DNA of 42,332 bases from the IMG/VR virus record IMGVR_UViG_3300032462_000022, positions 1 through 42,332 of that record; one strand, 5' to 3'. This stretch comes from a virus. The position numbers and the translations under genes are program-made. Shown here piece by piece: positions 25,199-34,507 of the stretch (its first letter is position 1; each line of letters begins with the position of its first letter). The notes beneath the pieces are model-generated. The model saw nothing but the letters and a program-made list of their open reading frames with translations, was not told the origin of the DNA and did no database searches.

Positions 25199-26309
25199 AT
25201 TTACATTTGACGACTTAAACGCTGAATTAGCATCTCTCAATCCACTAGGTTCAGTTATGGATAAATCAGACTTCTCTGAAGTTACAGAGTGGATTCACAC
25301 TGGAAACTATCACTTAAATGCATGTTTATCAGGAACCTTATTTGGAGGATGGCCTAACAATAGGTCCTGTAGCATTGTTGGTGAATCTGGTACAGGAAAG
25401 AGCTTTTTAGCGCTAAACTCAGTCAGAGAGGCTCAAAATATGGGATATTATATAATATATTATGACTCTGAAGCAGCTATCGATAAAGATCAAATGATTA
25501 AATTTGGAATTGATATAACAAAGGTGAATTATCAACCAGTCAATACAGTACAAGAGTTCAGAACTTCAATAACTGCTATAACTCAAAAAATGCAAGCGGT
25601 TAAACGAAAAGGAGGAGAGATTCCAAAGATTATGATTGTTCTTGATTCTGCAGGAAATCTAGCAACTGCAAAAGAAGTTGAAGATGCCGCTACCGGAAGC
25701 GAGAAAACCGATATGACTCGTGCTAAAATATTAAAGTCAATATTTAGAATCATAATGACACCACTCGCTGATTTAAAAATTCCGTTCATATTCACGAACC
25801 ACTCATATGCGTCTCTCGACTTTTTTTCGAAACAGACAGCATCGGGAGGGACAGGTCCGGCGTACGCGGCGTCAATTGTTCTCATGTTAACAAAAGCACA
25901 ATTAAAGGACGGAGATCAAAAGGTTGGAATTGTAGTAACTGCAAAACCTGAGAAGAATCGTTTTGCAAAACCACATCCTGTTAAGTTTCATCTAGATTTT
26001 ACTAAAGGTATGAATCCATATGTTGGATTGGAACAGTACGCAACATGGGAAATATGCGGTATTACACGAGGAACTATAGAGAAGAAAGTAAAAACGCCTA
26101 GAGCAACTGCTAGGGGTTGGATTTGTAAACATTTAGACGATGTTGTTTCAAACACAGAATTCTTCACCGAAAAAGTATTCACCAGGGAGGTAATGGAACT
26201 TATAGACGCACACATTAAACCTTTATTTAACTATAACACTTCATCTGAAAATATAGACCATGAAATTGGTGAACTTTTAAATGAAGTGTTAAAAAAAGAT
26301 GACGAATAA
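25179..26309 (+). CDS. uvsX: UvsX-like RecA-family recombinase
   Basis: 376 residues (T4 UvsX 391). Walker A GESGTGKS at 68-75, Walker B-like KIMIVLDSAGNL, a PFIFTNHSY motif, and TASGGTGPAYAAS as the DNA-binding loop region. It forms filaments on single-stranded DNA and drives strand exchange for recombination-dependent replication. The start lies within the end of the upstream small gene, and the end overlaps the next gene by 11 nt. Confidence 0.92.
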   Translation: MATTKHKFTFDDLNAELASLNPLGSVMDKSDFSEVTEWIHTGNYHLNACLSGTLFGGWPNNRSCSIVGESGTGKSFLALNSVREAQNMGYYIIYYDSEAAIDKDQMIKFGIDITKVNYQPVNTVQEFRTSITAITQKMQAVKRKGGEIPKIMIVLDSAGNLATAKEVEDAATGSEKTDMTRAKILKSIFRIIMTPLADLKIPFIFTNHSYASLDFFSKQTASGGTGPAYAASIVLMLTKAQLKDGDQKVGIVVTAKPEKNRFAKPHPVKFHLDFTKGMNPYVGLEQYATWEICGITRGTIEKKVKTPRATARGWICKHLDDVVSNTEFFTEKVFTREVMELIDAHIKPLFNYNTSSENIDHEIGELLNEVLKKDDE

Positions 26310-26631
26310 TATGGAAGTAAATCTAAATCTAATAGATGAAGATAAATTACCGATAAAATATATTCTAGGAATCCAGTCTGAACTTGAAAATTTCCCGGAT
26401 GCATTCGACATTATACATATATATGTAGTTGAAACTATAAATAGGCCATCAAGACCAATGTATAATTTCACAAAACCATCGTTAATTAAGTATCATACTA
26501 ATGGTAATGCTGCTAGTATTACAAACGTTGAAAAGGGGTTGGCACATGCTATTCAACTTGGATTAATAGAACAAACTAGGTTCGAAGAAGGTAAAGAGGC
26601 ATACACCATATTGATTAATCCATTTCAATAA
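26299..26631 (+). CDS. Hypothetical protein between uvsX and helicase
   Basis: 110 residues, probably a small helix-rich fold (NVEKGLAHAIQLGLIEQTRF could be part of a winged helix). In T4 the small gene 40 lies between uvsX and 41, but no sequence similarity is evident. The start overlaps the uvsX end. Followed by a promoter for the helicase gene. Confidence 0.65.
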   Translation: MTNNMEVNLNLIDEDKLPIKYILGIQSELENFPDAFDIIHIYVVETINRPSRPMYNFTKPSLIKYHTNGNAASITNVEKGLAHAIQLGLIEQTRFEEGKEAYTILINPFQ

Positions 26632-26655
26632 GACACAGTGTTCAACTTTCCTTAC

Positions 26656-26674
26656 TGTTCACTATCAATGAACA
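26656..26674 (+). other. Small inverted repeat before the helicase promoter
   Basis: TGTTCA and TGAACA form a 6-bp stem with a 7-nt loop, without a T-run, so it is not a typical terminator. It could be an operator or an mRNA structure. Confidence 0.3.
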
Positions 26675-26692
26675 TCCAGATATAATAAAACT

Positions 26693-26720
26693 GAAACTTA
26701 GTCTAACAATACCTTATAAT
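26693..26720 (+). promoter_or_regulatory. Promoter, GAAAC-N17-TATAAT family
   Basis: GAAAC at 26693-26697, 17 nt, TATAAT at 26715-26720, 14 nt before the helicase start. Confidence 0.75.
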
Positions 26721-26733
26721 TTATAAAAAATAA

Positions 26734-28047
26734 ATGAAATTCGGACAAGATTTTGAAAAAATATTCTTTAAGTTATCTTTGGCAAAACCAAAGTACTTAG
26801 AAAAAATACATAAAGGCTTTTATACTTCAGATGAAATAGACACGATGCACTTTTTGGCAACGAAGTTCTATGAGAAATTCCATGAGGCTCCAAAGTCCGA
26901 TCAAATGAGAGTTCTTTTGCAAAGTCCTAAATTTAAAGGAAAAGTAGAAGATGGAATTATCGAACTAGTCTACAGTACTGATCTATCCCAATATGACGAA
27001 GAGTGGTTAATTTCAACCGCAGAATCCTGGATTAAATGGAGAACGTTCGATTCAACATTAATAGACACGATTGAATATATTAAAACAACAGAAGTCAATC
27101 CCGAAAATGTTGATTCTATTATCTCTAAAGTTAAATGCCTAATTAATGATAGAAACTCCATTGTATTTAATTCTGATATAGGATTAGATTTCTTCAACCC
27201 GGAAGACCACCACCAAGAAGGCCGCGAAAGATTTTCAACAGGATATAATTTCTTAGATAAATTACTAACAGGTGGATTTGACAGAGATGGGATGTTGATT
27301 GTCTATGTTGGAGAATCTGGAATTGGAAAGTCGATTTTTCTTGCAAATGATGCGGCAAATTTTGTTAAAATGGGAGTAAATACAGCAGTAATTACTGCTG
27401 AAATGTCATCTCATAAATTTCTTAAGAGAATAGGATCTAATCTTTTGACAATTTCAATGAATGAATATGACATTAAGGCTAAAAATAAAGATTTAATCAA
27501 AAGGAAGATTGAAAGTGTAGGGGATGGTTTAACACCACCTGGAAATCTTTTCATAAAACAATTCCCAACATCTCAGGCGACAGTTCCCGACATTGAATCA
27601 TATTTAAAACAAATTGAAGAAGAGCGTAAAATAAAACTAGGAGTGGTTGTTATTGACTATATCAATATATTATCAAATTATAGAAACCCAAACTCAGAAA
27701 ATACATACATGAAAATTAAGCAAATTGCTGAGGATTTAAGAGCAATGGGAGTAAGGAACAATTGGCTAATCTTGACAGCTACTCAGATCAATAGAAATAA
27801 TTTTAATTCAAGCGACATTGGAATTGGCGATGTCGCCGAATCGTCTGGGCTTTTACATACAACTGATCTAATGCTCGGAATTATTCAAGATGATATAATG
27901 AGAGCTTCAAATGAATATTGGCTTAAAGTACTAAAAATTAGAGATGGAGAAGGTAAAGGGGTAAAATGTAGATTGGACATAAATTATCAATACATGCGAA
28001 TAACAGAAACCGATGATGTTACGAATTCAAACATACATAACCTATAA
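26734..28047 (+). CDS. 41: Replicative DNA helicase, DnaB/gp41-like
   Basis: 437 residues (T4 gp41 475). N-terminal helical domain, then the RecA-like core: Walker A GESGIGKS at 193-200, AEMSSHKFLKRI, Walker B VVVIDYINIL, and LTATQINR further on. A hexameric helicase that unwinds the lagging strand with primase at the fork. It has its own promoter and begins a unit running into the gp33-like, gp47 and gp46 genes. Confidence 0.92.
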   Translation: MKFGQDFEKIFFKLSLAKPKYLEKIHKGFYTSDEIDTMHFLATKFYEKFHEAPKSDQMRVLLQSPKFKGKVEDGIIELVYSTDLSQYDEEWLISTAESWIKWRTFDSTLIDTIEYIKTTEVNPENVDSIISKVKCLINDRNSIVFNSDIGLDFFNPEDHHQEGRERFSTGYNFLDKLLTGGFDRDGMLIVYVGESGIGKSIFLANDAANFVKMGVNTAVITAEMSSHKFLKRIGSNLLTISMNEYDIKAKNKDLIKRKIESVGDGLTPPGNLFIKQFPTSQATVPDIESYLKQIEEERKIKLGVVVIDYINILSNYRNPNSENTYMKIKQIAEDLRAMGVRNNWLILTATQINRNNFNSSDIGIGDVAESSGLLHTTDLMLGIIQDDIMRASNEYWLKVLKIRDGEGKGVKCRLDINYQYMRITETDDVTNSNIHNL

Positions 28048-28049
28048 AC

Positions 28050-28493
28050 ATGAGAACACAAAGAGATAAAATATTCGACAATAAATTTGGAGACAGTGAG
28101 TTTGAATTTAATCCAACATTTTCATTTGAAATTGCACCAAGTTTTTTAGATAACCGAGACGAGGAAGACAAAATTGAAACACAAATTATTGTTTCAAAAA
28201 TACATGAACTTATTGAATCTTCTAGATTCAAATGCTTTAATGAAATCAATGAATTCAATGAGACCATCAAATTAAAGAAAAATGAGATAAATGACATATA
28301 TGAATATATTTATGGTGAGTTGAAACCAAAACACTCAATCATAGATGTATTTTCTGAATTATGTGAATACTTCAATGTCAATCCAACAAAATTTTATCAA
28401 TCGCTTGGAAACAAGTTTAAAGAAGAGTTAATAGAGACGTTGGATAAAAAAACAAATATATTAAAGAAAAAAAACATAGGTAGATTATTCTAA
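28050..28493 (+). CDS. Late transcription coactivator-like protein (gp33, tentative)
   Basis: 147 residues, acidic N-terminal half and helical C-terminal half (SELCEYFNVNPTKFYQSLGNKFKEEL), pattern-like with gp33-type late coactivators. It ends in KKKNIGRLF, a short hydrophobic tail such as clamp-binding peptides have. T4 gp33 (112 residues) bridges RNA polymerase and the clamp. The location 3 nt after gp41 and before gp47/46 fits. Sequence support is modest. Confidence 0.5.
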   Translation: MRTQRDKIFDNKFGDSEFEFNPTFSFEIAPSFLDNRDEEDKIETQIIVSKIHELIESSRFKCFNEINEFNETIKLKKNEINDIYEYIYGELKPKHSIIDVFSELCEYFNVNPTKFYQSLGNKFKEELIETLDKKTNILKKKNIGRLF

Positions 28494-28496
28494 GTT

Positions 28497-29609
28497 ATGA
28501 TTGATAAAGAGATATTAACCAAAAATGTTAAAAGAATTTGGATTCTAGGTGATATGCACCTAGGCGTTCGTTCTAGTTCTTTGGAATGGCTAGAAACACA
28601 AAAGGATTTTTACGACAATCAATTTATTCCAACACTTCTGGAAAATTATGAAGATGGAGATATTTTAGTTCAAGTCGGAGATGCCTTTGATAATAGACAG
28701 AGTCTTAACATTAGAGTGCTTCACTATGCAATTGATCTTTTTGAAAGACTTGGTCAAATTTTACCTACCCATATTATCTGTGGTAATCACGATATATGGG
28801 CAAAGAAGAGTAATGATGTAAGTTCAATTGATGTGTTGAAATGGATTCCAAATGTGAGTATATACAAAGAACCTCAAACATTCAACTGGGGTGGGAGAGA
28901 GGTTCTATTAATGCCATGGAGAAGAGATGTTGAACATGAAATTGAAACATTAGATTTATATCCAAATGCAGAGATCATTTTTTGCCATTCCGAAGTAAGA
29001 GGTATTAAATTAAACAAAAAGGTTGAAAACCATCATGGAACTGATGCATCAACATATGACAGATTTACTGCAGTTTATTCAGGACATATACATTATAGAC
29101 AAAGAAAAGGCCAGTTGCGAATGGTTGGTACCCCCTATGAATTAACACGATCCGACATGGATAATACTAAAGGATTCGACCTGGTTAATCTAGAAGACAT
29201 GCAAGAAACTTTCTTTGAAAATACAATATCTCCAAAGTTTGTAAGGTTCTATATCACTAATCTATATAACGTCCCTCTAGGGGAATTTAAAAAAGCAATT
29301 AGAAATAATTATGTAGACCTTTATATTCCTTCAAATATAGCAACAACATCTGCTCTCTCTAGACTTATTAATAAGGTACAGGAAATAAGTAGAAAAATAG
29401 ATCCCAATATATATGAGCATGACTCATTTTTAGATGTAGAATCATATGACATTGCTCAAATTGAGGAGCTATATAAAAATTATAACATTTTAGATTTATG
29501 TGACATGTTTGTCGACAATACAAAACATAGTGCAGACATTAAGTTACAGATAAAAGATAGACTTAAGAAACTACATGACTTTTATGCGTACAACAATCAA
29601 ATAGTTTAA
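28497..29609 (+). CDS. 47: Recombination endonuclease subunit, SbcD/Mre11-like (gp47)
   Basis: 370 residues (T4 gp47 339). Calcineurin-like phosphoesterase motifs: GDMHLGV, QVGDAFDNR, ICGNHDIW, FCHSEVRG and YSGHIHYR. With gp46 it resects DNA ends for recombination and host-DNA breakdown. Translationally close to both neighbours (3 and 2 nt). Confidence 0.92.
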   Translation: MIDKEILTKNVKRIWILGDMHLGVRSSSLEWLETQKDFYDNQFIPTLLENYEDGDILVQVGDAFDNRQSLNIRVLHYAIDLFERLGQILPTHIICGNHDIWAKKSNDVSSIDVLKWIPNVSIYKEPQTFNWGGREVLLMPWRRDVEHEIETLDLYPNAEIIFCHSEVRGIKLNKKVENHHGTDASTYDRFTAVYSGHIHYRQRKGQLRMVGTPYELTRSDMDNTKGFDLVNLEDMQETFFENTISPKFVRFYITNLYNVPLGEFKKAIRNNYVDLYIPSNIATTSALSRLINKVQEISRKIDPNIYEHDSFLDVESYDIAQIEELYKNYNILDLCDMFVDNTKHSADIKLQIKDRLKKLHDFYAYNNQIV

Positions 29610-29611
29610 GT

Positions 29612-31285
29612 ATGAAAATACGAAGTATAGAACTAAAGAACTTTGCATCTTATGGAAATCAAATTCAAAAGATAGAATTTGAAGACGATGTATACGAGCT
29701 TTTACATGTGTCTGGCCAAAATGGAAATGGAAAGTCGACGATTGCCACTGCAATAATATTTGCGTTATATGGTAAGATAGATGGTGTTAAACTATCAGAT
29801 CTTCCAAATAGAATCAATAAAGAACTCTGGGTTAGAATTAAAATACAATGTAAGAATACCATGGTAGTTATTGAACGTGGACTTTCTCCCGGAATATTTA
29901 AAGTCACATTAAACGGTATCGAATTCGATAAAGCCGGAAAGAAATCAGTACAAGATTATATTGAAGAGGAAATATATGGAATTCCATACCATGTTTTCAA
30001 AAATATTATAATACTATCAGTCAATGACTTTAAGTCATTTTTGACAATGGGTAACAGTGACAAACGACAAATCATCGACAGGATGTTTGGATTCTCCATT
30101 CTAAATGAAATGCAGAACGCCATAAAAGAAGAAAGAAAGATACTAAAAACAGAGGTTGATTCATTTTCAAGAGACCTTATACAAATTAACGAAAGCATAA
30201 AATCAGTCAGAGAAAAACTTGATATATTAATGACTGAAAGCAAAGCAAAGGACAAGAAGAAGATTAAAGAGCTTATATCATCTTTGGTAAAATTCGATGA
30301 TGATAAAAATAAACTAGAAGAAGCTCAAACTAAAATAGCCGAAGGAATTAAAAAGTTAACAAGCAGTCTACAAACAAAACAGACGAAGGAGTCAGAACTT
30401 AGGTTTAACATAAATGATCTTCAAAAGAAATTAGATTTATATGAAGGCAATATATGTCCAACTTGTGAAAGCGAATTATGTGGAGAATTTCATATTACGA
30501 GAAAGGTTGAGTTGGAAAATGAATTAAATGTTATCCCTGTAAAGCTAGAAGAAATTTCATCAAAAGTCATATCAATAAGAGATTCGATCACAGACCTAAG
30601 ATCTAAAGATAGAGTGGTTTTAGATAGAGTATCCGCACTAAACGTAAATATTAGAAACTTTAAAAATGAGTTATTATTGATAAAAGAATCAATAAAGGGT
30701 ACAACTGATTTTTCACACTTGGAACAGATAATTGATGATTTTAAAATAACAGAGTTTGAGAAGGGAAATTCTAGAGATTCTAAGAATATTGATTATGCAT
30801 TCTTAGAGATGGTTGAAGATGTTCTTGGAGAAGATGGAGTTAAAAATCTGGCGATTAAAACGATTTTACCTGGACTTAATGCAAACATTGCATTAATGAC
30901 TCAGACCATGCACCTTCACTTTCATCTTAGATTTGACGAGAAATTCAATTGCATCATAAATCATCTAGGAGAAGAGATAAATCCAATGACTTTATCTACT
31001 GGTGAAAGAAAGAAAGCAGACTTTATTATAATCATAGCAATTATAAAGATTTTAAAATTAAGATTTCCACAATTGAATTTGTTATTTTTAGATGAGTTAT
31101 TAAGTTCAGTTGATCCAGATGGAATTCATAACATTTTAAATATATTAAGTCAGGTTATCAAGGACATAAAAATAAATGCAATCGTGATTAATCATACCCC
31201 TTTACCTAGAGAATTATTTGATAAAGAGATTAATATATTCAGAGAGAATGGTTTCTCTAAATTTACTATAACTTCCACTGAATAA
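29612..31285 (+). CDS. 46: Recombination endonuclease subunit, SbcC/Rad50-like (gp46)
   Basis: 557 residues (T4 gp46 560). Walker A SGQNGNGKST at 34-43, coiled-coil arms around a zinc hook CPTC at 281-284, signature LSTGERKKADF and Walker B LLFLDELLSSVD. The ATPase partner of gp47. Confidence 0.93.
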   Translation: MKIRSIELKNFASYGNQIQKIEFEDDVYELLHVSGQNGNGKSTIATAIIFALYGKIDGVKLSDLPNRINKELWVRIKIQCKNTMVVIERGLSPGIFKVTLNGIEFDKAGKKSVQDYIEEEIYGIPYHVFKNIIILSVNDFKSFLTMGNSDKRQIIDRMFGFSILNEMQNAIKEERKILKTEVDSFSRDLIQINESIKSVREKLDILMTESKAKDKKKIKELISSLVKFDDDKNKLEEAQTKIAEGIKKLTSSLQTKQTKESELRFNINDLQKKLDLYEGNICPTCESELCGEFHITRKVELENELNVIPVKLEEISSKVISIRDSITDLRSKDRVVLDRVSALNVNIRNFKNELLLIKESIKGTTDFSHLEQIIDDFKITEFEKGNSRDSKNIDYAFLEMVEDVLGEDGVKNLAIKTILPGLNANIALMTQTMHLHFHLRFDEKFNCIINHLGEEINPMTLSTGERKKADFIIIIAIIKILKLRFPQLNLLFLDELLSSVDPDGIHNILNILSQVIKDIKINAIVINHTPLPRELFDKEINIFRENGFSKFTITSTE

Positions 31286-31303
31286 AAAAGAATATATAAA
31301 AAT

Positions 31304-32125
31304 ATGAGTGTATACAACCAAAAATTTAATTCCGATGATAGTGTAATTAGGCATATAATCATAGGACTATTAGCAGATTTGAACACTAAGTTATATTTCC
31401 ATCGACAGCTAAGTAATAATGAGAGAATCACAATCGATGTTCCATTTTACTATTCTATATCAGGTGACGACCAGTTTTTGAGAGATCAGTTTTTATTCTC
31501 AACTGCATCAGGCCCAGATTGTACTCCAGACAGAGCGTTTGCTGATGGCAATTATGACAAAATTCCTAGAGGAGTTGTTAATTTAACATCATTAGCAATT
31601 GACTCAGGCAAATTGGTGAATAAACGCACACTTGGCAATTATACCAAAATGAATATGGAAGGATCAATGGAAGGATATGTTGCAGAATTTGATTTGATTC
31701 CAGTGAATATTAGTTTTGAAGTTGAGATATTAGTATCTTCAACGTTAGATGCATTTAAAGTAACAGAAGGAATCATCAAGAGGATGTATAAGTCTAACTA
31801 TTTTAATGTGGAGGTTGGACACTTGAACGAAGGTACATATAGAATAGCGTCATATTATACTTTACCCGAAGATTACGATATTCAAAGACCTATTGGATTT
31901 ACATATGAAGACAAGGACCAATATAAAGTAACATTTCCAATTGAAGTCAGTACGTTTATACCGTCATTCAATTGGGGCAATGAAGAAAGTTTTGGAATGA
32001 ATAGGATATCGACTGAAATGCATGTTGGAAACCGTATGTTTGAAATTGAGTCTAACGTAATCAATAAAAATTCTGGAGAAATGAATGAACGCATTATTGA
32101 TTCCACCGATATTGATAACAGATAA
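31304..32125 (+). CDS. Tail sheath stabiliser/completion protein (gp15-like)
   Basis: 273 residues, the same size as T4 gp15 (272). The pattern matches gp15: an early helix with IRHIIIGLLADLNTKLYF, a strand with ITIDVPFYY, PRGVVNLTSLAID, then FDLIPVNISFEVEILVSSTLDAFKV and a helix leading to FNVEV. gp15 caps the tail before head joining. Preceded by ATATATAAA, like the late box. Similarity is by pattern, not high identity. Confidence 0.65.
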   Translation: MSVYNQKFNSDDSVIRHIIIGLLADLNTKLYFHRQLSNNERITIDVPFYYSISGDDQFLRDQFLFSTASGPDCTPDRAFADGNYDKIPRGVVNLTSLAIDSGKLVNKRTLGNYTKMNMEGSMEGYVAEFDLIPVNISFEVEILVSSTLDAFKVTEGIIKRMYKSNYFNVEVGHLNEGTYRIASYYTLPEDYDIQRPIGFTYEDKDQYKVTFPIEVSTFIPSFNWGNEESFGMNRISTEMHVGNRMFEIESNVINKNSGEMNERIIDSTDIDNR

Positions 32126-32164
32126 AAATAAATAAGATATATAATAATAAAATAAAAACAATAT

Positions 32165-32926
32165 ATGAAAACTAATATTCTTGCACCATTTGTTAAATTA
32201 GAAGAATCTTTTCAGTTCTATGTGGGCGGTAGACTTTTCGAAATAAATAACACTGAAATTAAAGAGGTTGAAGCCACTAACAATTCCACCTTAATGAATG
32301 CGATTAATGCATTCGAATCTTTTGAATTCTCAGCTGATTCCATTAGATGGTTTCATGGACCAAGCAGATTTATTTACAATTTAACTGAAGGCATTTTCCA
32401 ACATAACAATTCTGAAATCATAGGAAATTCATTTTCAAACCATGTAATGGCGGCAGGTATGATTAGATATGCTGAAAAACCAAAAGCAGAATTGTTCGAA
32501 TCTTTACCTACTATTTTAGAAAATTTCATGACTCTTGATTTTGCCGCAACATTTGAAGGAAACAACATAACTATAAATCTTTTCAAATTAAATGAAGATG
32601 TATATGTTGCTCGTTTAAATAAATCAAATAGAATTTCTAAGTTTTTCAAAGCACACAACGCAAATGAAGCCCTTGAATATGTTACTAAAGAAACTGGAGA
32701 ATCTGCACTTTCTTTCTTAAAAGAAATGCTTGAAGGGCAATCTGCAGAATTAGCGATTAAAGAAGAAAAACTCGAAACATATGAATCAATGACTGCTTTC
32801 TTAAAAGATCAAAAGGGTTTATTAGCAACAGCAGATAGAAATGACATATGCATTAAAGAAGCTGAATCATTAATCAACTTGGAAATTAAATTATGGGAAG
32901 ACAAGATTACTGCATTGTCAGTATAA
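32165..32926 (+). CDS. Hypothetical protein, possible structural component
   Basis: 253 residues. The N-terminal two thirds are mixed (FYVGGRLFEINNTEIKEVEA, then SFEFSADSIRWFHGPSRF); the C-terminal part is a long helix or coiled coil from about residue 175 (SALSFLKEMLEGQSAELAIK). No targeting leader; LEESF near residue 12 only loosely resembles one. It lies between the gp15-like gene and a strong terminator, with GATATATAATAA upstream, so late expression is likely. Function unknown. Confidence 0.65.
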   Translation: MKTNILAPFVKLEESFQFYVGGRLFEINNTEIKEVEATNNSTLMNAINAFESFEFSADSIRWFHGPSRFIYNLTEGIFQHNNSEIIGNSFSNHVMAAGMIRYAEKPKAELFESLPTILENFMTLDFAATFEGNNITINLFKLNEDVYVARLNKSNRISKFFKAHNANEALEYVTKETGESALSFLKEMLEGQSAELAIKEEKLETYESMTAFLKDQKGLLATADRNDICIKEAESLINLEIKLWEDKITALSV

Positions 32927-32941
32927 ATCTTTATACTTTAA

Positions 32942-32971
32942 AACAAAAAGGGACATATGTCCCTTTTTGTT
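32942..32971 (+). terminator. Strong rho-independent terminator
   Basis: A perfect inverted repeat AACAAAAAGGGACAT / ATGTCCCTTTTTGTT, about 15 bp, with a T-run on the 3' side. Confidence 0.9.
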
Positions 32972-32986
32972 GTTTATTTAGAATAT

Positions 32987-33014
32987 GAAACAAAGTAAAC
33001 AGGGAGTGTATAAT
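32987..33014 (+). promoter_or_regulatory. Promoter, GAAAC-N17-TATAAT family
   Basis: GAAAC at 32987-32991, 17 nt, TATAAT at 33009-33014, directly after the terminator and 22 nt before the late sigma gene. Confidence 0.78.
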
Positions 33015-33036
33015 ATTATAAATTAAATAAAATAAG

Positions 33037-33411
33037 GTGGCTAAAAGTAAAAATTATCTAAACAATAAAGATTTCCATACTGCAATGTCTGAGTCTAAAG
33101 ATCTAGATAAGTTAACACCAATCGCAGAGAAGATGTTAATATTGATAGCAGAACGAGCAATAAATAAAATGTACTATGTTAATAGAGACGATAGGGCCGA
33201 CTGTCTTCAATTCGCAATACTAGATCTTTTAAAGTATTGGAGAAATTTTAACCCAGTATACCCTAATGCATTCGCATACTTCACTGAAATTGCAAAGAGA
33301 GGATATGCTAAAGGATGGAATAAAATACATCCAGTTAAATATAAAGGTACAATATCAATGAGTAACCATACTGGATATGACGACAACAACGGAGGAATTT
33401 ATTCAATATAA
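33037..33411 (+). CDS. 55: Late-promoter sigma factor (gp55-like)
   Basis: 124 residues (T4 gp55 185). KNYLNNKDFHTAM parallels T4 gp55 YNYVNNKELLQAI; then MLILIAERAINK, the DRADCLQFAILDLLKYWRNFNP region and PNAFAYFTEIAKRGYAKGW, a sigma region 2-like helix pair. It would direct host RNA polymerase to TATAAATA late promoters. GTG start at 33037 after AATAAG, a rare weak RBS-like spot. The C-terminal part is shorter than in T4. The stop overlaps the next start (TAATG). Confidence 0.85.
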   Translation: MAKSKNYLNNKDFHTAMSESKDLDKLTPIAEKMLILIAERAINKMYYVNRDDRADCLQFAILDLLKYWRNFNPVYPNAFAYFTEIAKRGYAKGWNKIHPVKYKGTISMSNHTGYDDNNGGIYSI

Positions 33412-33899
33412 TGTCGATAAAAAACCTCAAACCAACGAAGAAATCTAGATTCCATCAGGGTTATTACAATCCAAAGAATCCCGAAAAATATATAGGGATA
33501 TTCCCTATCATTTATAGGAGTTCATGGGAATATAGGTTCATGATTTGGTGTGATACTAACGATAAAGTTCTTATATGGTCAAGTGAACCAGTTAAGATTA
33601 AATATTGGTCTAGAGATGGAAACAAACAGAGAACATATCACCCTGATTTTTATTTTAAAATTTTAAAGCAAGATGATACGACTCAGGAATTTCTTGCTGA
33701 AATAAAACCAAAAAACCAAATTCAAAAACCGAATCCACCATCAAAAATGTCTAAAAAGGCATTGGAGTCTTATAAGTTTCTAGCAGAACAATATGTTAAG
33801 AATATCGACAAATACAATGCTGCAAAGGAATATGCAGTAAATAGAAGTTGGAAATTTATAGTTCTAACGGAAGACACTATCATACATGGGTTACGTTAA
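33411..33899 (+). CDS. 4: Head completion nuclease (gp4-like)
   Basis: 162 residues (T4 gp4 150). Pattern: YYNPKNPEKYIGIFPIIYRSSWE, MIWCDTNDKVLIWSSEPVKIKYW, TYHPDFYFK and LAEIKPKNQ, a TnsA-like PD-(D/E)xK order with Glu in SSWE, Asp in HPDF and Glu-x-Lys in EIKP. It finishes packaged heads. It overlaps the next gene by 14 nt. Confidence 0.88.
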   Translation: MSIKNLKPTKKSRFHQGYYNPKNPEKYIGIFPIIYRSSWEYRFMIWCDTNDKVLIWSSEPVKIKYWSRDGNKQRTYHPDFYFKILKQDDTTQEFLAEIKPKNQIQKPNPPSKMSKKALESYKFLAEQYVKNIDKYNAAKEYAVNRSWKFIVLTEDTIIHGLR

Positions 33900-34488
33900 A
33901 CAACAGATAGCAATATTAGCTAAAGAGCATAATGGAAAAATTAATGCATCAAGGTTCTCTGAGAATTGGTTCAATGAGGCTATACGCTCTAAATCTATTA
34001 AAGAAGCACAAAGCACTCCAAAACGATTTGAACCAGGAAAGATATATGTTTTTGAATATTTTCCAAAATACAAAAACGAATTGCCATGGTTTGATAAAAA
34101 CCCAGTGGTATTGGCAATAGAGCAAGTGGGCAACAATGATTTTGGAGTTAACTTAAATTTACTTCCGGTTCCAGTAAAAGAAAAGCTACTAGATGATATT
34201 TATTCTAGGCTTCAATCTGCAATTGAAGGTACTGTAAAAAAACAAGTTAACCCATTGAAACAAAGACCTTTAAAAATTTCATATGAAGGTATGAAGGCGT
34301 ATCTAGAGAAGTTTGGATGCGATTTTGCACTTAGACAATATATTCCTTCAAGAAAAAAAGGACAAGCTGTTGTAAGTTACTCAAAGTGGCCGGAGATTGC
34401 ATTATGTAACTTTATTCAATTAGAAGGAACTAATTTAATGGATATTAGAAATGAATTTAAAGAATACTTTAGAAAAGAAGATATATAA
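33886..34488 (+). CDS. Hypothetical T4-like virion-assembly protein
   Basis: 200 residues. A helical N-terminus (SENWFNEAIRS), then FEPGKIYVFEYFPKYKNELPWFDKNPVV and GVNLNLLPVPVKEKLLD, a strand-rich pattern (hydrophobic-x-tyrosine, PK, LPxxDxxP, NLxxLP) seen in assembly proteins of T4-like phages. It lies between gp4 and the portal; in T4, gene 2 (DNA-end protector, 274 residues) adjoins gene 4, but no clear sequence match allows that name. Confidence 0.7.
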   Translation: MGYVKQQIAILAKEHNGKINASRFSENWFNEAIRSKSIKEAQSTPKRFEPGKIYVFEYFPKYKNELPWFDKNPVVLAIEQVGNNDFGVNLNLLPVPVKEKLLDDIYSRLQSAIEGTVKKQVNPLKQRPLKISYEGMKAYLEKFGCDFALRQYIPSRKKGQAVVSYSKWPEIALCNFIQLEGTNLMDIRNEFKEYFRKEDI

Positions 34489-34507
34489 CAAAACTAAATA
34501 ATATAAT

